64,000 bases of DNA from Ctena decussata (lineage: Eukaryota > Mollusca > Bivalvia > Lucinida > Lucinidae), in the NCBI GenBank assembly GCA_963989385.1, contig OZ022511.1, positions 26,716,503-26,780,502 on the forward strand, written 5' to 3'. Position numbers and translations under genes: made by a program. Below are positions 1-10,857 of the stretch, piece by piece. Each line of letters opens with the position of its first letter. Position 1 is the stretch's first letter. Below the pieces are notes generated by a model. The model had not been told where the DNA came from. It was given only the letters and a program-made list of their open reading frames with translations, and did no database searches.

Positions 1-287
1 AGACTCTCGATAAATAGTTCACAAGACTTTCAGAAATTGAACAGACAAACGATTTGTTCATTACAGAAATATTTGCATTTTAGGGTTTTACGTATCTGTT
101 TTGCTGCATTATTTAACATCAACTAGGTACACCTACATAGATTATTATTGGAATGTTCGTTATTCGACGACCGCCTTAAATATTCCTTTGGGAGATATCT
201 CAATATATCCCTGCTTTTTCTTTCTATAAAATGTTGGAATCGAAATAATTTTACCTTGTCGGTAAATTATCGCTGATTAACACATAT

Positions 288-477
288 GAGCCGCGACACG
301 ACAAAACCAACGATGTGGTTGTGCGCCCAGCGAAGACTCTGATCAGCCTGGGTAGCCGCCCAGTTCGATCAGACTCTTCGTTAAGTGCTCAAAGGGTAGC
401 TAAGGACGGCTGCCCAGGCTGATCTGAGTCTGCACTGGGCGCACAACCACATTGTTGGTTTTGTCGTGTCGTGGCTC
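288..477. mobile_element. Foldback MITE, GAGCCGCGAC family, copy 1
   Basis: About 40-bp terminal inverted repeats (gagccgcgacacgacaaaac / reverse) surround inner inverted GATCAG-CTGGG blocks, so the whole element is nearly a palindrome. This copy is short (190 bp). ATAT lies on both sides and is a probable 4-bp target duplication. Confidence 0.85.
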
Positions 478-1574
478 ATATTGTTTGAGGGCAGATAAGA
501 ATATTAAATCACTTCGGCTTCGCCGTCGTGAATTATAGCTCTTATACAAATTTTAAGAACAGGTCTGATGCGGAACCGACACGTCCACTTTTTGCTAAGG
601 TTGGCTGCCCATTTTAGCACAATTTAAACCTATTCTGCTACAGCTGACTGCTTATGCCTGATATAATACCTTATCATAGCAGCTTTAATATTGACAGAAG
701 CAATCTCTGCAGCAGATGCCATTGTGAACCTAAATTAAGTTGATTTTACCAGAAGCTTCACTGATTTGACTATCATCAATTTGGCACAAAGGCCCTGGCA
801 GAATGGGAAATACTATTGCAGTCCCTGAACAGTCTGGTCTTGGTCTACAGTGTTTGTCCAGACATTTCTGTCCCAATATTTAGTGAGATGGTGCAAGTTT
901 TACAGATCATTTTGGAACTTTATTTGCTTGTAAGACCACATTCACACCTGTGTTTTTATATCACTTTGAGTTAAAATCCAAGTATATGCATGTACATGGT
1001 AAACAGTAAAATGAATAAGATGAAGTGGGAAAGATATCAGAATCCAATGATGTCAAAGCAAAGAGATATATTAATAAGCATCAGCTCTGCAAAGCCTATA
1101 ATGCCATGGCGGAAGCCAGTCAACAAGTTCTTATAAATAGTTTGAAAACTGTTTCTCAAGACCTTCAGTATTGCATATGTCCTTTATTCAAGGTCTTCTG
1201 AATAGCTGTTTTTAGGTCCAGTTTCCACAAATATCTAGTTTTGGTTCCGAAACCAGTTCAAGAGTATTAGCATTCGAATCATGAAGTTCAGAATTTGGCC
1301 TTTTTAAGGAGTCATAGGATGCATGGCTTCTTAGCATGTATTTACGTACAATTAGCCAGGTAAGAGATTTTGAACAGTGCATTGACTGCACATGTATAGC
1401 ATGCTAAATCAGACAGGTGTGACATCCCTTATTCAGTGAATAAACTTTACCACCACTGAACTAGAAAGTGTAAACAGTTTTTAAAATTCGTAGAAGACCT
1501 ATAATAGTTCGTGATCTGCTCTCCAATAAAATGTGTTGACCAGCGATAATTCGCGGATAAGGAAATATTTAAGG

Positions 1575-1697
1575 AATGAATTTCATTTTTCTGAGCTTTA
1601 TCGAAGTGTAAACTACATTGGGTCGCGTGCAGAGTGACTTTGCTAGTGACCAAATGTAGTTTACACTTCGATAAACATCAGAAAAATGAAATTCATT
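1575..1697. repeat. Inverted-repeat hairpin
   Basis: Arms of about 45 bp (aatgaatttcatttttctga ... / inverse) with a ~30-bp spacer, in the 3' flank of gene A. Confidence 0.75.
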
Positions 1698-1994
1698 GCT
1701 TGTATTTACATTCGTTTCAATAAAAACTTTGAAGAAATTCTTATATAAGCGCTTAAACTGAAGCAGTGATACACTTTACACGCAGTTTTTTCTTCTTACA
1801 CCTAAACAGCGTCAATGACGTCAGGACTTTGCCGACGTCCAATCAGATTGTGGAGAGACACGTTTTATTTTGACCTCATTTAAATTCATGTGACGTTGCG
1901 TGGAGCAATGTAATTATTGGAATGTAAACTACAGTACGATCCAATGGCTTAATATAGGGCTTATCAGTAAATACATCAAGAATGTAAATAATAT

Positions 1995-2230
1995 GAGCCG
2001 CGACGCGAGAAAACCAACAATGTGGTTGTGCGCCCAGCGCAGACTCAGATCAGCCTGGGCATCCGCCCAGTCTGATCAGAGTCTTCGCTGTCCGCATGGA
2101 GGTAGCTTAGACCCTTAGCTACCCTTTGAACACTAAATGAAACGTCTGATTAAACTGGGCGGATGCCGAGGCTGATCTGAGTCATCACTGGGCGCACAAC
2201 CACATTGTTGGTTTTGTCGTGTCGCGGCTC
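1995..2230. mobile_element. Foldback MITE, GAGCCGCGAC family, copy 2
   Basis: A full-length copy of 236 bp. Its outer base touches the gene A stop codon at 2231, so it lies exactly at the coding border or 3' UTR of that gene. No perfect target duplication is seen. Confidence 0.85.
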
Positions 2231-2383
2231 TTATCTCTTAAATAATGAGTAGTACCTACCGATATGGAAACTGGCTGTGATGGTTCTGTTACCCAGTTGT
2301 TGTGTTGGTCTATGGTTGTAAGTCAACATATGTTGTGTAGTGTCGTTTGCGTTTGTTACATGGAGTTCGCGAAGTTTAGCCAC
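2231..2383 (-). CDS. Gene A exon 8: CA C-terminus and probable stop
   Basis: The exon starts after TTGTTTCAG with V-A-K-L-R-E-L and contains Y-N-H-R-P-T-Q-Q-L (family N-F-R-P-x-Q) and I-T-A-S-F. Reading on, the frame stops at TAA 2231-2233, giving 293 residues and no membrane anchor. A donor-like CG|GTAGGT at 2259-2254 would end the exon at 2260 instead and lead to another tail exon, but I found no convincing one in 1-2259. The stop codon abuts the foldback element at 1995-2230. Confidence 0.85.
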   Translation of the reverse strand: MAKLRELHVTNANDTTQHMLTYNHRPTQQLGNRTITASFHIGRYYSLFKR

Positions 2384-2895
2384 CTGAAACAAGAATAATA
2401 AAAAACGAACAAATAAATAAACTAGATAAAACTGGATGTAAAAAGAATTTTTGCATATAATCCGAAAATTCTGCACTTGACAAAACTGTTGCCAACACTA
2501 TTTTCTAGTTTGCTGTCATGAAGCATAAAATTAAGAGACTGAGCTGGAGTTATTGCAAGTATTAGCTGTTTGGCCGTGACGTCTTTAATTGAAGCTTTGA
2601 AAAGGGCAAGTATGTAGAACATCTGTCATAATTCTAGATAGAATACTTGATTCCAAAGTAATAATCTAAAACCAGATACATGTATATCCTTTTGAAAGAT
2701 AAGGCAATTTGGTACGAAACTGCGACTATATAATTGCGCTACGGTTTTTAACTCTCCCCTGTCGATCCCAAGTGGGACATCATTTTGTTAAGACTGTTGT
2801 GGTCGAAACTATGGAAATATGATGAAAATATGGAAATATGAATCTGGCCCCGTCAAGTTCCAATCAGATCCCTCAGAAAGCTTTGACACACATAC

Positions 2896-3050
2896 CTGAG
2901 CGGAAGACACTGTATTCAGGTGATAGAATAATGTCCAGATGACGGTTTCTTTACAAGGGGGATGCGTCATACTGCCATGGTATCTAAAGTACTCTTTCGT
3001 GTGGTTGTTTACAAACTTATCAAAACCAGTTCCAAATGGATGTGTGTCAT
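2896..3050 (-). CDS. Gene A exon 7: Thr199 region
   Basis: This 155-bp exon encodes D-T-H-P-F, then Y-F-R-Y-H-G-S-M-T-H-P-P-C, the alpha-CA G-S-L-T-T-P-P-C motif. T220 is the Thr199 equivalent, H221 the position-200 residue and C224 the second disulfide Cys. V-I-W-T-L-F follows. The acceptor is TATTGGTAG and the donor CAG|GTATGT, phase 0. Confidence 0.93.
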
Positions 3051-3300
3051 CTACCAATATATAAATATATTGAAAACATATTCTAAAATTCATGTATATT
3101 TTGTTCGATTTTTTTTGCGAACTTTTATGGTTTTCACCAAAGAGGCAAGTAAATTCCGCAACGGTTTTCACAAATAAGACAAGTGTACGGTAAATCACGT
3201 CTTATTTCCGATAATTCAGATAAAAAAAATGAGAACAATGAACTCTAACGCATTAGAATATTTAAATTTAATGACTAGGTACACAATATTATCGATTTTT

Positions 3301-3570
3301 GGTTGGTTGGTTGATTTGATGCTTAACGTCAACGGTAAACAACTAAGGTCATGTCGGGACGGTCAGTTAACCTAACCACACTATTCCTGGGCAGGCTTAG
3401 ATCTCCTAAGCGGTTAACCAGTACTAAGTGCACATACTTTCGCCAGTGACTGACAACTGCCCTTCTTGAATCAGCGGAAGGAGAAACGAAAGTATGTGGC
3501 CAGACCGGGATTCGAACCCAGGACCTCTGACTTACGAGTCAGGTGCCCTACCGATTGCGCTACCCGGCCC
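3301..3570 (-). mobile_element. tRNA-headed SINE (minus strand)
   Basis: On the minus strand it starts with a tRNA-like head (gtagcgcaatcggtagggca as A box, ggttcgaatcc as B box), then a ~190-bp body, and ends in a caaccaaccaa tail. The anticodon arm has an extra base, so it is not a tRNA gene. A second copy is at 34269-34537 on the plus strand. The tail and body resemble bivalve V/Meta-type SINEs (inference). It lies in gene A intron 6. Confidence 0.8.
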
Positions 3571-3655
3571 AGCACTAAATCGAGGAGGGTTCCGTGTTCG
3601 ATTGCCCGCTGCTTCGTCTTTCGGAGGAGATATAAAAAAACGGAAGAAGTCCATG

Positions 3656-3762
3656 TACACTCACTCACTCACTCGTTCACTCACTCACTGATTGACTGAC
3701 TGACTGACTCACTCACTCACTCGCTCGCTCTCTCACTCGCTTACTCACTCATTCACTCACTC
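3656..3762. repeat. (CTCA)n microsatellite
   Basis: Imperfect tetranucleotide run (ctcactcactcg, ttgactgactgac). Confidence 0.85.
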
Positions 3763-3801
3763 AACTTTTTGTCTAAATAATGTTTATCTTGACATATTTA
3801 C

Positions 3802-3868
3802 CTCTATATCTGACATGTTCCAGTGAGCTGAAGAAAGGCTCCAAATCAGCATTATCTGTCTCCGCAAT
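3802..3868 (-). CDS. Gene A exon 6: CA helix exon
   Basis: This 67-bp exon encodes I-A-E-T-D-N-A-D-L-E-P-F-F-S-S-L-E-H-V-R-Y-R, matching the family pattern in which an acidic turn precedes a helix ending in I-R/K-x-K-G. The acceptor is TTCTTTCAG and the donor GAG|GTAAAT, phase 1. A GACGTC-rich inverted-repeat element begins 13 bases upstream of the exon, at the acceptor's pyrimidine tract. Confidence 0.9.
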
Positions 3869-3881
3869 CTGAAAGAAGGAA

Positions 3882-3988
3882 CCCAGCGGGCACACGACGT
3901 TTAAATGACGTCGTGTTGACGTCGATGTGACGTGATTACGTCGCAGCGACGTCAAAACGACGTCATATTGACGTCATGTGCCTGCTGA
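3882..3988. mobile_element. GACGTC-rich short inverted-repeat element, copy 1
   Basis: The ends cccagcgggcacac and atgtgcctgctg are inverted; the interior is about eight degenerate acgtc-type blocks including TGACGTCA. It begins 13 bp upstream of gene A exon 6. Related copies are at 21962-22068, 22082-22178, 25222-25290 and 47832-47940. Confidence 0.75.
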
Positions 3989-3999
3989 GAATACAAATC

Positions 4000-5110
4000 A
4001 GTTAAGGTAGACGGATACACTTCCAATTGTGGTTAAGGTAACTCGCGCTTAGGTAGAATTTGCCCTCTAGTCGAACAAATTAAACTATACTGAGAGACTT
4101 TAGAAACGCACCACTTACTAAAATGGCAATATTTTGTTACAGGCCCAACATTTTCATTCCGTGAAAACAGAATTAAAAGTGCTGTCAGTTGGCTTTCATT
4201 CAATAAGGAAATCAAAAAGCTGAGACTTATGGTTGCTGAGACATCGCGAGAATTCTGAGACAATCCCAATTTAAAAAATCACAGAGTAATTGTCTTACAT
4301 TATGAGCGAAAAAAAGTTTTCAAACCAATATCAGTTTTCAAATGCAGTAGCAAGACACAATCAAAGCATGAAGTTTTAGGCCTCTGGCAACGTTCATTTC
4401 GTCTACGTCACGCATTTACTTTTTAACGTAATTGGCCGTTTATAACCTAAGGAACATGAATAATCGAAATCTTTTAGTCTCATCAGATAGTCCTGAACGT
4501 GTTGCATAGGGAACAAAAGAATCGTGTCATTATCGAACGCCATGAACCTGTAATTACTGTTTGAAAAATTTTGGCTGACGTCAGCAAAGAAACGCTGCGA
4601 CTGGGAGTGTAAATAAACGGTAATTTCCGAAACTTTTTGTGTTTTTCCATTAGTTAAGACATCTGGCTACCAGCTAAAGTTGTTTGTTTTCAAATCGAAT
4701 TAAACTCCCATCTGCAAGATGCCAATTGTTGGAAAACACTAACATCACGGTAACGTCAGAATAAACAGCATGAGCAAAGCCAATTTATGGCAATCAATAG
4801 CCCATTGCATGTGAACATATAATATGATTAAGAAAAAATTATCAAATCAGCCACGTGGAAGTAATAGAGGATGTAAAATGGTGCGTTTCTAAAGTCCTTC
4901 AGTATATATCAATATTTCATCTTGGCATAAAAGAGTCCAAAGTATACACAACATGCTGCATTACCACATGTATACGACTAGCTGTCGTCGCATCTTATCC
5001 CTCTCGAGCTCTCTCTGAATTTCAGAATTTGAATTCTGTTACGTTTTGTAAAGTAGTATTAAGTAGAAAAGAAGACTCTCAGTCAAGGAAATATACTATT
5101 TTGTTAAAAA
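4000..5110. mobile_element. Decayed element with inverted blocks
   Basis: gagactttagaaacgcaccac near 4090-4110 is inverted near 4872-4895 (ggtgcgtttctaaagtcctt). The left end ttaaggtagacggata resembles the ends of elements at 43653 and 55573. Boundaries are uncertain and no coding capacity is seen. Confidence 0.4.
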
Positions 5111-5153
5111 TATGAACCACATCATGTGATTTCCAACAACTGCAATATGGCGT

Positions 5154-5221
5154 TGGTGACAAGCAAAGGCTCTGATCAGACTGCACATAAATGCAGTCTG
5201 ATCAAAGTCTTCGCTTGTCAC
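5154..5221. repeat. Short hairpin related to the foldback MITE core
   Basis: tgacaagcaaaggctctgatcagactgca faces its inverted copy, ending agtcttcgcttgtca. This matches the core GATCAGACT/AGTCTGATC blocks without the usual ends. Confidence 0.55.
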
Positions 5222-5486
5222 ATCAGCTATCTATAGGAGTAGCATGGCAAATATCCTAATTCATTTGATTTCGCAACAATAGGGAGATAAATGAATAAAA
5301 CAAGTAAATGACCATTAATGGCATATAAGTCTCAGCGGCATAAATTCTGTTTGCCCCATGCGTGTTGTGTCTCGCCGATTATCGATACGTAACGCGTGAC
5401 CTAGCGCTACGTGCATGCGCAGAAACAATGTGAAAAAGGTCTGCTAAGAAAGATGAAAAAAGACAATAAAACAACAAGTAACATAC

Positions 5487-5579
5487 CTTAAAGAAAAATG
5501 CCATCACAGCCAAACCATCGCTGTGTTTAATTGCCTCAGCTGTTGTGTTGTACTCCTCTTTGTAATGGACAACATGAAG
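5487..5579 (-). CDS. Gene A exon 5: third zinc histidine
   Basis: This 93-bp exon (31 codons, phase 0 at both ends) begins L-H-V-V-H-Y, whose first His (H140) is the third zinc ligand, and includes H-S-D-G-L-A-V-M, the family's HPDGLAV-like strand. The acceptor is GTTTCAG and the donor AAG|GTATGT. Length and phase equal the matching exon of gene B at 49266-49358. Confidence 0.93.
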
Positions 5580-5944
5580 CTGAAACATAACAGTTTGAGA
5601 TATAAAGGTATCAAATATGGCATAATTATTTCCCTTGATCAAATATGATGGGGGAAAGAAATTGCTTTACATTCCAAATGCTTACTTTCCCTGCAGCACA
5701 CAACGTTGAATCAAATTAAATCAACGTCGATTCAACAGTGTACCTGCTGTCAAAACTTACATTGTTTACCATGTATCTTAATTAATTATCCCTCTCTATG
5801 AGAGTTATTTCCTTTACTTACATTTTCCTTATTTTCTGCCATTTTTTGCGAAAGGGAATATTTTTTTTTTACTTCCTGATTTTTACCTACATGTAGGACG
5901 ACGAAACCCTTTTAGATGTGGGTTAGCACTTCATATACATAGAG

Positions 5945-6335
5945 AATACCATGTTAGTGCCTTTTGATATCAAGTTTATCAGGCGTGACCAGAAACAGCG
6001 TAGGAATGGCGAGGCTTGCCGAGCCAGTCCGACGTGTTTCTGGTCGAGCCTGATAAACTTGATATCAAAAGACACTATCATGGTTTTCTATTTATCATAC
6101 ATCATTAGAAGATTTTACGGCGTAAAAAGAGTCAAACAAATGAAAAGTAGGTCCCCTTAACGCAGTCGATGACGTCATTTAACCAATCGAACGCTGTTTT
6201 CACGGGCAACGTCAGTATGTAGCCAATCGTCTTCAGAGATCGCTTCATATGGCATCGCCTGATAACATTCGCGCAAGCGCAGTTCTTTAGTGACATCATA
6301 TCATATCATGTTATCAGACCCCTGTTATCGGGTGA
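5945..6335. mobile_element. ~390-bp element with terminal hairpin, copy 1
   Basis: Arms tgatatcaagtttatcaggc / inverse form a hairpin at 5951-6080. The rest matches 49420-49845 in reverse orientation, including cgcctgataacattcgcgcaa. Confidence 0.7.
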
Positions 6336-6380
6336 GTTTTGTAGTAGATGCATGATAAATATACAACAAATGTCAGCGCA

Positions 6381-6684
6381 GCCCCGGACCCAGGGGGTGG
6401 GCTTTGGGGCTTCAGCCCCGCCACTTGGACCTGGTTAGATTAAAAAATATGTTGTGACATCTCATTAGAATCGCCTCGGCGAGGCGATTCTAATGAGATA
6501 TCACAACATATATTTCAAGGCAAAAAATACATCATCAAATATTCTCATCAAATTGATCCCTTATTATGTCATATTTCAAACCATTCTCCCCCCGCCCCCT
6601 CCCTTCCCAAATACATCTCGGAACCTCCCAGCCCCACCAGTTATCCAGAGCCCCACCAGTATGTGGTGGTCTGGATACGGGCCT
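6381..6684. mobile_element. ~305-bp element with perfect internal palindrome, copy 1
   Basis: The centre is a near-perfect palindrome of about 75 bp (arms gatatctcattagaatcgcc...). One end is gccccggacccagg and the other ggtctggatacgggcc. A reversed copy lies at 8044-8348. Confidence 0.75.
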
Positions 6685-6820
6685 GCAGCGAACCCACAGC
6701 CCCTCTCTACTGCTCAAGTATCACACTGTCATTGTAAAAAAGAGCAATAAATATTGAACCCACCTAGCCAAGCCAATAGATAGTACCTGAGAAAATAGGC
6801 CTAACTAAAGGAAAAATAAG

Positions 6821-7042
6821 GGGCCGTATTCATAAAGCCACTTAAGTCGTTGCTATGCGGTTGCTAAGGCTAAATATCTATAAAGGAGATTTCCTACAAA
6901 TATGAAATTTGGTCTGGAGGAACAGTCTTTGTAAGACTGTTCCTCCAGAGCAAATTTCATAGTTGTAGGGAATCTCCTTCAAAGAAATTTAGCCTTAGCA
7001 ACAGCATAGCAACCACTTAAGTCGTTTCATGAATACGGGCCC
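6821..7042. mobile_element. GGGCCGTATT foldback MITE, copy 1
   Basis: 222 bp, nearly fully palindromic (gggccgtattcataaa ... gaatacgggccc), with centre gtctttgtaagac. Second copy at 9369-9589. Confidence 0.85.
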
Positions 7043-8043
7043 AGAGCCAGGATCCTCATTCTCAAACATATACAGTGCACCAACTCATTACTTATATGTC
7101 TACCAAGTTTAAACAGGGTAGCTTGAATAGTCACTGAGAACAGAAAAAACTGTAGCATAAAATTTTAACATTCATAATATGAAAAGAAAGAAAACTGGAT
7201 AAATAAAGGATGGATAAAAACAATTACTCAATTTCAATCCCAAAATACAGTAACTCATTGTTATATGCATACCAAATACATGTATGAAGTGTCTCTCTTA
7301 AATAGTTCATGAGAGTTCATACATGTATGTGCACCAAATTTCAAGATTCTATTTTTGCATAGTTTCCCACTTTTTCAAAGCCGGGCTATAAACATGCTTG
7401 AAAAGTAGCAAGTTCTTTTTTTAAGAGTTATAGCTCAATGAAAAGGGGTCAAGAAACAAAAATGGTGGGGTCGCTTTCCCTGAAAAAAGTTTCTTCCCTT
7501 TCCTATAAATTTTTAGGATGATAATGCCCTAATTTTGAACCAAGATCACCGGCCTTCGGATATAATCCCAGTGTTCCAGATAAGATGGGTTAACAGCATA
7601 TTCCATCAACAACAAATGTTGCGACTCCTTATTAGAACCGTCTTGTTCATTCGGCACAAAATTGAAAGGGATACATGTATGAGATGGGTTTTTTTCCGAA
7701 AATGGATGGAATTATGGGAATATTAGGATATAAGGGACCCCAGATTTTAAGGATTCTCGACGAAAACACTATATGTATGTATTTTAAGGGATACATTTCA
7801 AAATATTTTTGGAAAAGTCAGATGTTAATCTCATTTACTGGGCCTCTGTGCTGTATGCTTGCATTCTGATTCAGCATACGGAAGTAGTAAATAATTACTA
7901 TCATTCACTTTAAAAGAAAATAAGAACAAACAAATATGCATGTACACGCATACATATATGACTGAGGTGATTAAAACACACTGTGCACCTCATATGATCC
8001 TAGCTTCCTTGAAAAATTTCATGAAGTAAAATTAAATGTAAAC

Positions 8044-8348
8044 AGGCCCGGATCCAGACCACCACATACTGGTGGGGCTCTGGATAACTGGTGGGACTGG
8101 GAGGTGCCGAGATATATTTGGGAAGGGGGGGGGAGGGGGAGAATGGTTTAAAATATGACATAATAAGGGATCAATTTTATGAGATTATTTGATAATGTCT
8201 TTTTTGCCTTGAAATATGTGTTGTGATATCTCATTAAAATCGCCTCGGCGAGGCGATTCTAATGAGATATCACAACATATATTTTAATCTAACCAGGCCC
8301 AAGTGGCTGGGCTGAAGCCCCAAAGCCCACCTCTTGGATCCGGGGCTG
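8044..8348. mobile_element. ~305-bp element with internal palindrome, copy 2 (reversed)
   Basis: Reverse orientation of 6381-6684, same central palindrome, plus a G run at 8127-8146. It ends about 22 bp from the splice donor of gene A exon 4. A fragment of the palindrome also occurs near 56860-56915. Confidence 0.75.
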
Positions 8349-8376
8349 GTAAAGACATAAATAGAACTACATGTAC

Positions 8377-8531
8377 CTCCAGCGCGTCATGCTGTCCCCA
8401 TAAACTGTGACCCGAGCCATTGTCATGTTTACCCCAGTGAAAGTGAAGTTGTGCTGCTATGTACTTGTCAGAGATTCCTCCTCCCGTAAAATAGGCCGCT
8501 CCTAAGCTACTTGACTTGATCGCCACTTTTG
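8377..8531 (-). CDS. Gene A exon 4: first two zinc histidines
   Basis: This 155-bp exon encodes T-G-G-G-I, then Q-L-H-F-H-W-G carrying zinc ligands H116 and H118, then N-G-S-G-H-S, where family members have G-S-E-H; the Glu106 position is Gly127. It ends with A-L-E, the Glu117 equivalent. The acceptor is TTCTTTAG and the donor GAG|GTACAT, phase 0. A 305-bp foldback-containing element ends only about 22 bases past the donor hexamer. Confidence 0.93.
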
Positions 8532-8620
8532 CTAAAGAAAGAAACGAAACATGCAAATCAGATATACAGTGACACGTTTAGAACCCACTTACCCTAATAT
8601 GAAACTGATACTAGCTAAAT

Positions 8621-8856
8621 GAGCCGCGACACGACAAAACCAATAATGTGGTTGTGCGCCCAGCGCAGACTCAGATCAGCTTCGGCATTCGCCAAGTCTG
8701 ATCAGAATCTTCGCTTTGCGCTTAAACGGTAGCCAAATGTCTAAGCTAGCTCCATGCGGACAGCGAAGACTCTGATCAGACTGGGCGGATGCCCAGGCTG
8801 ATCTGAGTCTGCGCTGGGCGTACAACCACGTTGTTGGTTTTGTCGTGTCGCGGCTC
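8621..8856. mobile_element. Foldback MITE, GAGCCGCGAC family, copy 3
   Basis: Full-length, in gene A intron 3, flanked by AAAT on both sides (probable 4-bp target duplication). Confidence 0.88.
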
Positions 8857-9368
8857 AAATGTGTATGCTAGCTCCATGCGGACAGCGAAAATTCTTGTCA
8901 GAATGGGCGATGTCCTAACATTATTAGTGATCTGGCCCTGGTTATTCCATAGAGTACAGAAAGATTAACTCTGACCACTCGACAGTGTACTACGTAGTAA
9001 AGATTATTAAATTAATGGTATGTTATGAATATATATGAAACGTATTTGACCGAAAGCATGCAGCAAACATAGAACATTTAAATATTTACGGATTTCATCT
9101 TTCTGAACAAAGAACAAAACTGAATTGTTTGGAAGTGATATTATTGTCAAATTAAGACAACATTTGGGAGCATAGGGACACATAACAACATTATATATAT
9201 TTGCTATGTCATGTAAAATGTAAAGATCATTATATTTATATTCATGTGTACCGGATACTGAATAAAATGCTGTTTACACTAACAGTATATAAAAACACAA
9301 ATTTTTAACAAAAAATAATAGAGAACATTATCATGATTACAGAAATCAGTCCATGAAACTGTGAAACA

Positions 9369-9589
9369 GGGGCCGTATTTATAAAACGGCTTAAGTGGTT
9401 GCTATGATGTTGCTAAGGCTAAATTTCTATGAAGGAGATTCCCTACAACTATGAAATTTGCTCTGGAGGAACAGTCTTTTAGACTGTTCCTCCAGAACAA
9501 ATTTCGTAGTTGTAGGGGATCTCCTTCATAGAAATGTCCCCTTAGCAACAGCATAGCAACCACTTAAGTCGTTTTATAAATACGGCCCC
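9369..9589. mobile_element. GGGCCGTATT foldback MITE, copy 2
   Basis: Near-identical layout to 6821-7042: ggggccgtatttataaaacg ... ataaatacggcccc. Confidence 0.85.
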
Positions 9590-9672
9590 AGATGCGTGAC
9601 ATAGACAAAGAGGCCAATCATATATGCCTCAGGAATCGAGTCCTAATACATGTAATCATTATTATTGTCCAG

Positions 9673-9867
9673 CGCCCGGTTGTTCAAAACTAACAACGTC
9701 GTTAGTTAACATCAAATATGCCAACAGTTTTTGTTAACAAAATGTGAGAAGCTTCTAACATTTTTTAACAAAAATATCAGTGTATTTAGTTGTAAAGTCA
9801 TAAAACGGTTAACAAGTTGACCTATTAACGAGCTCGTTAGGCTAACGATGCTTTGAACAACTGGGCC
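9673..9867. mobile_element. GCCCRGTTGTTCAAA MITE, copy 1
   Basis: Inverted ends gcccggttgttcaaaac / gctttgaacaactgggcc, with inner ttagttaac / gttaac and gtgagaagcttc blocks. Second copy at 46104-46347. Confidence 0.75.
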
Positions 9868-10044
9868 AAGTTCTTTAATCTATGTATCCTTTTTGTTAAT
9901 AAATGGCAAATTCGCTTTTCATTAACCTTAAAAGCTCGCATGCAATCGGCAAATCTCGTATGATTAGGTTTCTCTTGATGAAGGGAGGAATTTACCGACT
10001 GATGCCACATCTCTAAACACGGGCTTCTCTCTCTGTACATGTAC

Positions 10045-10221
10045 CTGTCCATCCAACATTCACAATGTCCAAATCAGCGCTGCCAAGAGTCTCATAGCCA
10101 TGAAACAGAACAGGTGTTAACGATTCATCATACTTTGGAGTCCCAGAGACATCAATCGGGGATTGGTTATTTCCCGCACAGGTCGGGAAATCGCTGCTTG
10201 CCCACTGGGACGGCCCTGGTC
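10045..10221 (-). CDS. Gene A exon 3: CA N-terminal core
   Basis: This 177-bp exon encodes G-P-G-P-S-Q-W, then C42 (disulfide Cys), N-N-Q-S-P-I-D-V (the alpha-CA QSPI motif), and ends N-V-G-W-T. In typical CAs the last stretch reads N-N-G-H-T, so the proton-shuttle His64 is Trp here. The acceptor is CTTCCAG and the donor is CAG|GTACAT, phase 1. Its upstream intron border lies within a few bases of a repeat starting near 10229. Confidence 0.92.
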
Positions 10222-10228
10222 CTGGAAG

Positions 10229-10410
10229 AGTCCGGACTTACAGTCAGTTTTCGACATATCAAAGTTGAAGTTCATCTCATACTACTGATATCTCAAAGTA
10301 AATTTTCTGGTTCCAGAAAATTTACTTGAGATAACAGCTGTTTGAGATAATAGGAGTTGAAATGTAAAGGAAAACGGGAAATGTTTCCAAAATATATTCT
10401 GCGATATAAG
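10229..10410. mobile_element. ACAGTCAACTC-type element, partial copy
   Basis: tacagtcagttttcgacatatcaaag, then a small hairpin aagtaaattttctgg / ccagaaaatttact. It breaks off where a second copy begins in tandem at 10412. Confidence 0.65.
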
Positions 10411-10411
10411 T

Positions 10412-10857
10412 ACGGACTTACAGTCAGTTCTCGACATATCAAAGTCGAAGTTCATCTCATACTACTGATATCTCAAAGTAAATTTTCTGGTTCCAGAAAA
10501 TTTACTGTGAGACAGCAGCAGTAAAGGAAGTCTGTAAATGTTTCCAAAATATAATTGAGCCGCGACGTGAGAAAACCAACAATGTGGTCGTGCGTCCAGC
10601 GCAGACTCAGATCAGCCTGGGCATCCGCCCAGTCTGATCAGAGTCTTCGCTTTCCGCATGGAGGTAGCTTAGTCCCTTAGCTACCCTTTGAGCACATAAT
10701 AAAGAGTCTGGTCAAACTTGGCGGATGCCCAGGCTGATCTGAGTCTGCGCTGGGCGGACGACCACATTGTTTGTTTTCTCGTGTCGCGGCTAATATTCTG
10801 TGATATAAGAGGGTACTTTGAGATTTCAGTGCTTCAGATAACGAGAGTCAAATGTAT
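10412..10857. mobile_element. ACAGTCAACTC-type element split by a foldback MITE
   Basis: The left part is 10412-10556 and the right part 10792-10857 (ctgtgatataagagggtactttgag). The 235-bp GAGCCGCGAC element sits between them. Joining the parts restores the layout of the copies at 48091 and 52737. Confidence 0.75.
10557..10791. mobile_element. Foldback MITE, GAGCCGCGAC family, copy 4, nested
   Basis: Full-length, inserted in a second element (10412-10857) whose sequence resumes on the far side. Flanks are ataatt and aatatt. Confidence 0.88.

Noticed and set aside
560..610. Possible gene A tail exon after CCTTAG on the minus strand
   Set aside because: It would add about 13 residues without a hydrophobic or GPI pattern; no positive evidence.
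2809..3198. 129-codon reading of the whole minus-strand frame as a protein
   Set aside because: Only 2896-3050 between the splice sites matches carbonic anhydrase; the flanks are intron.
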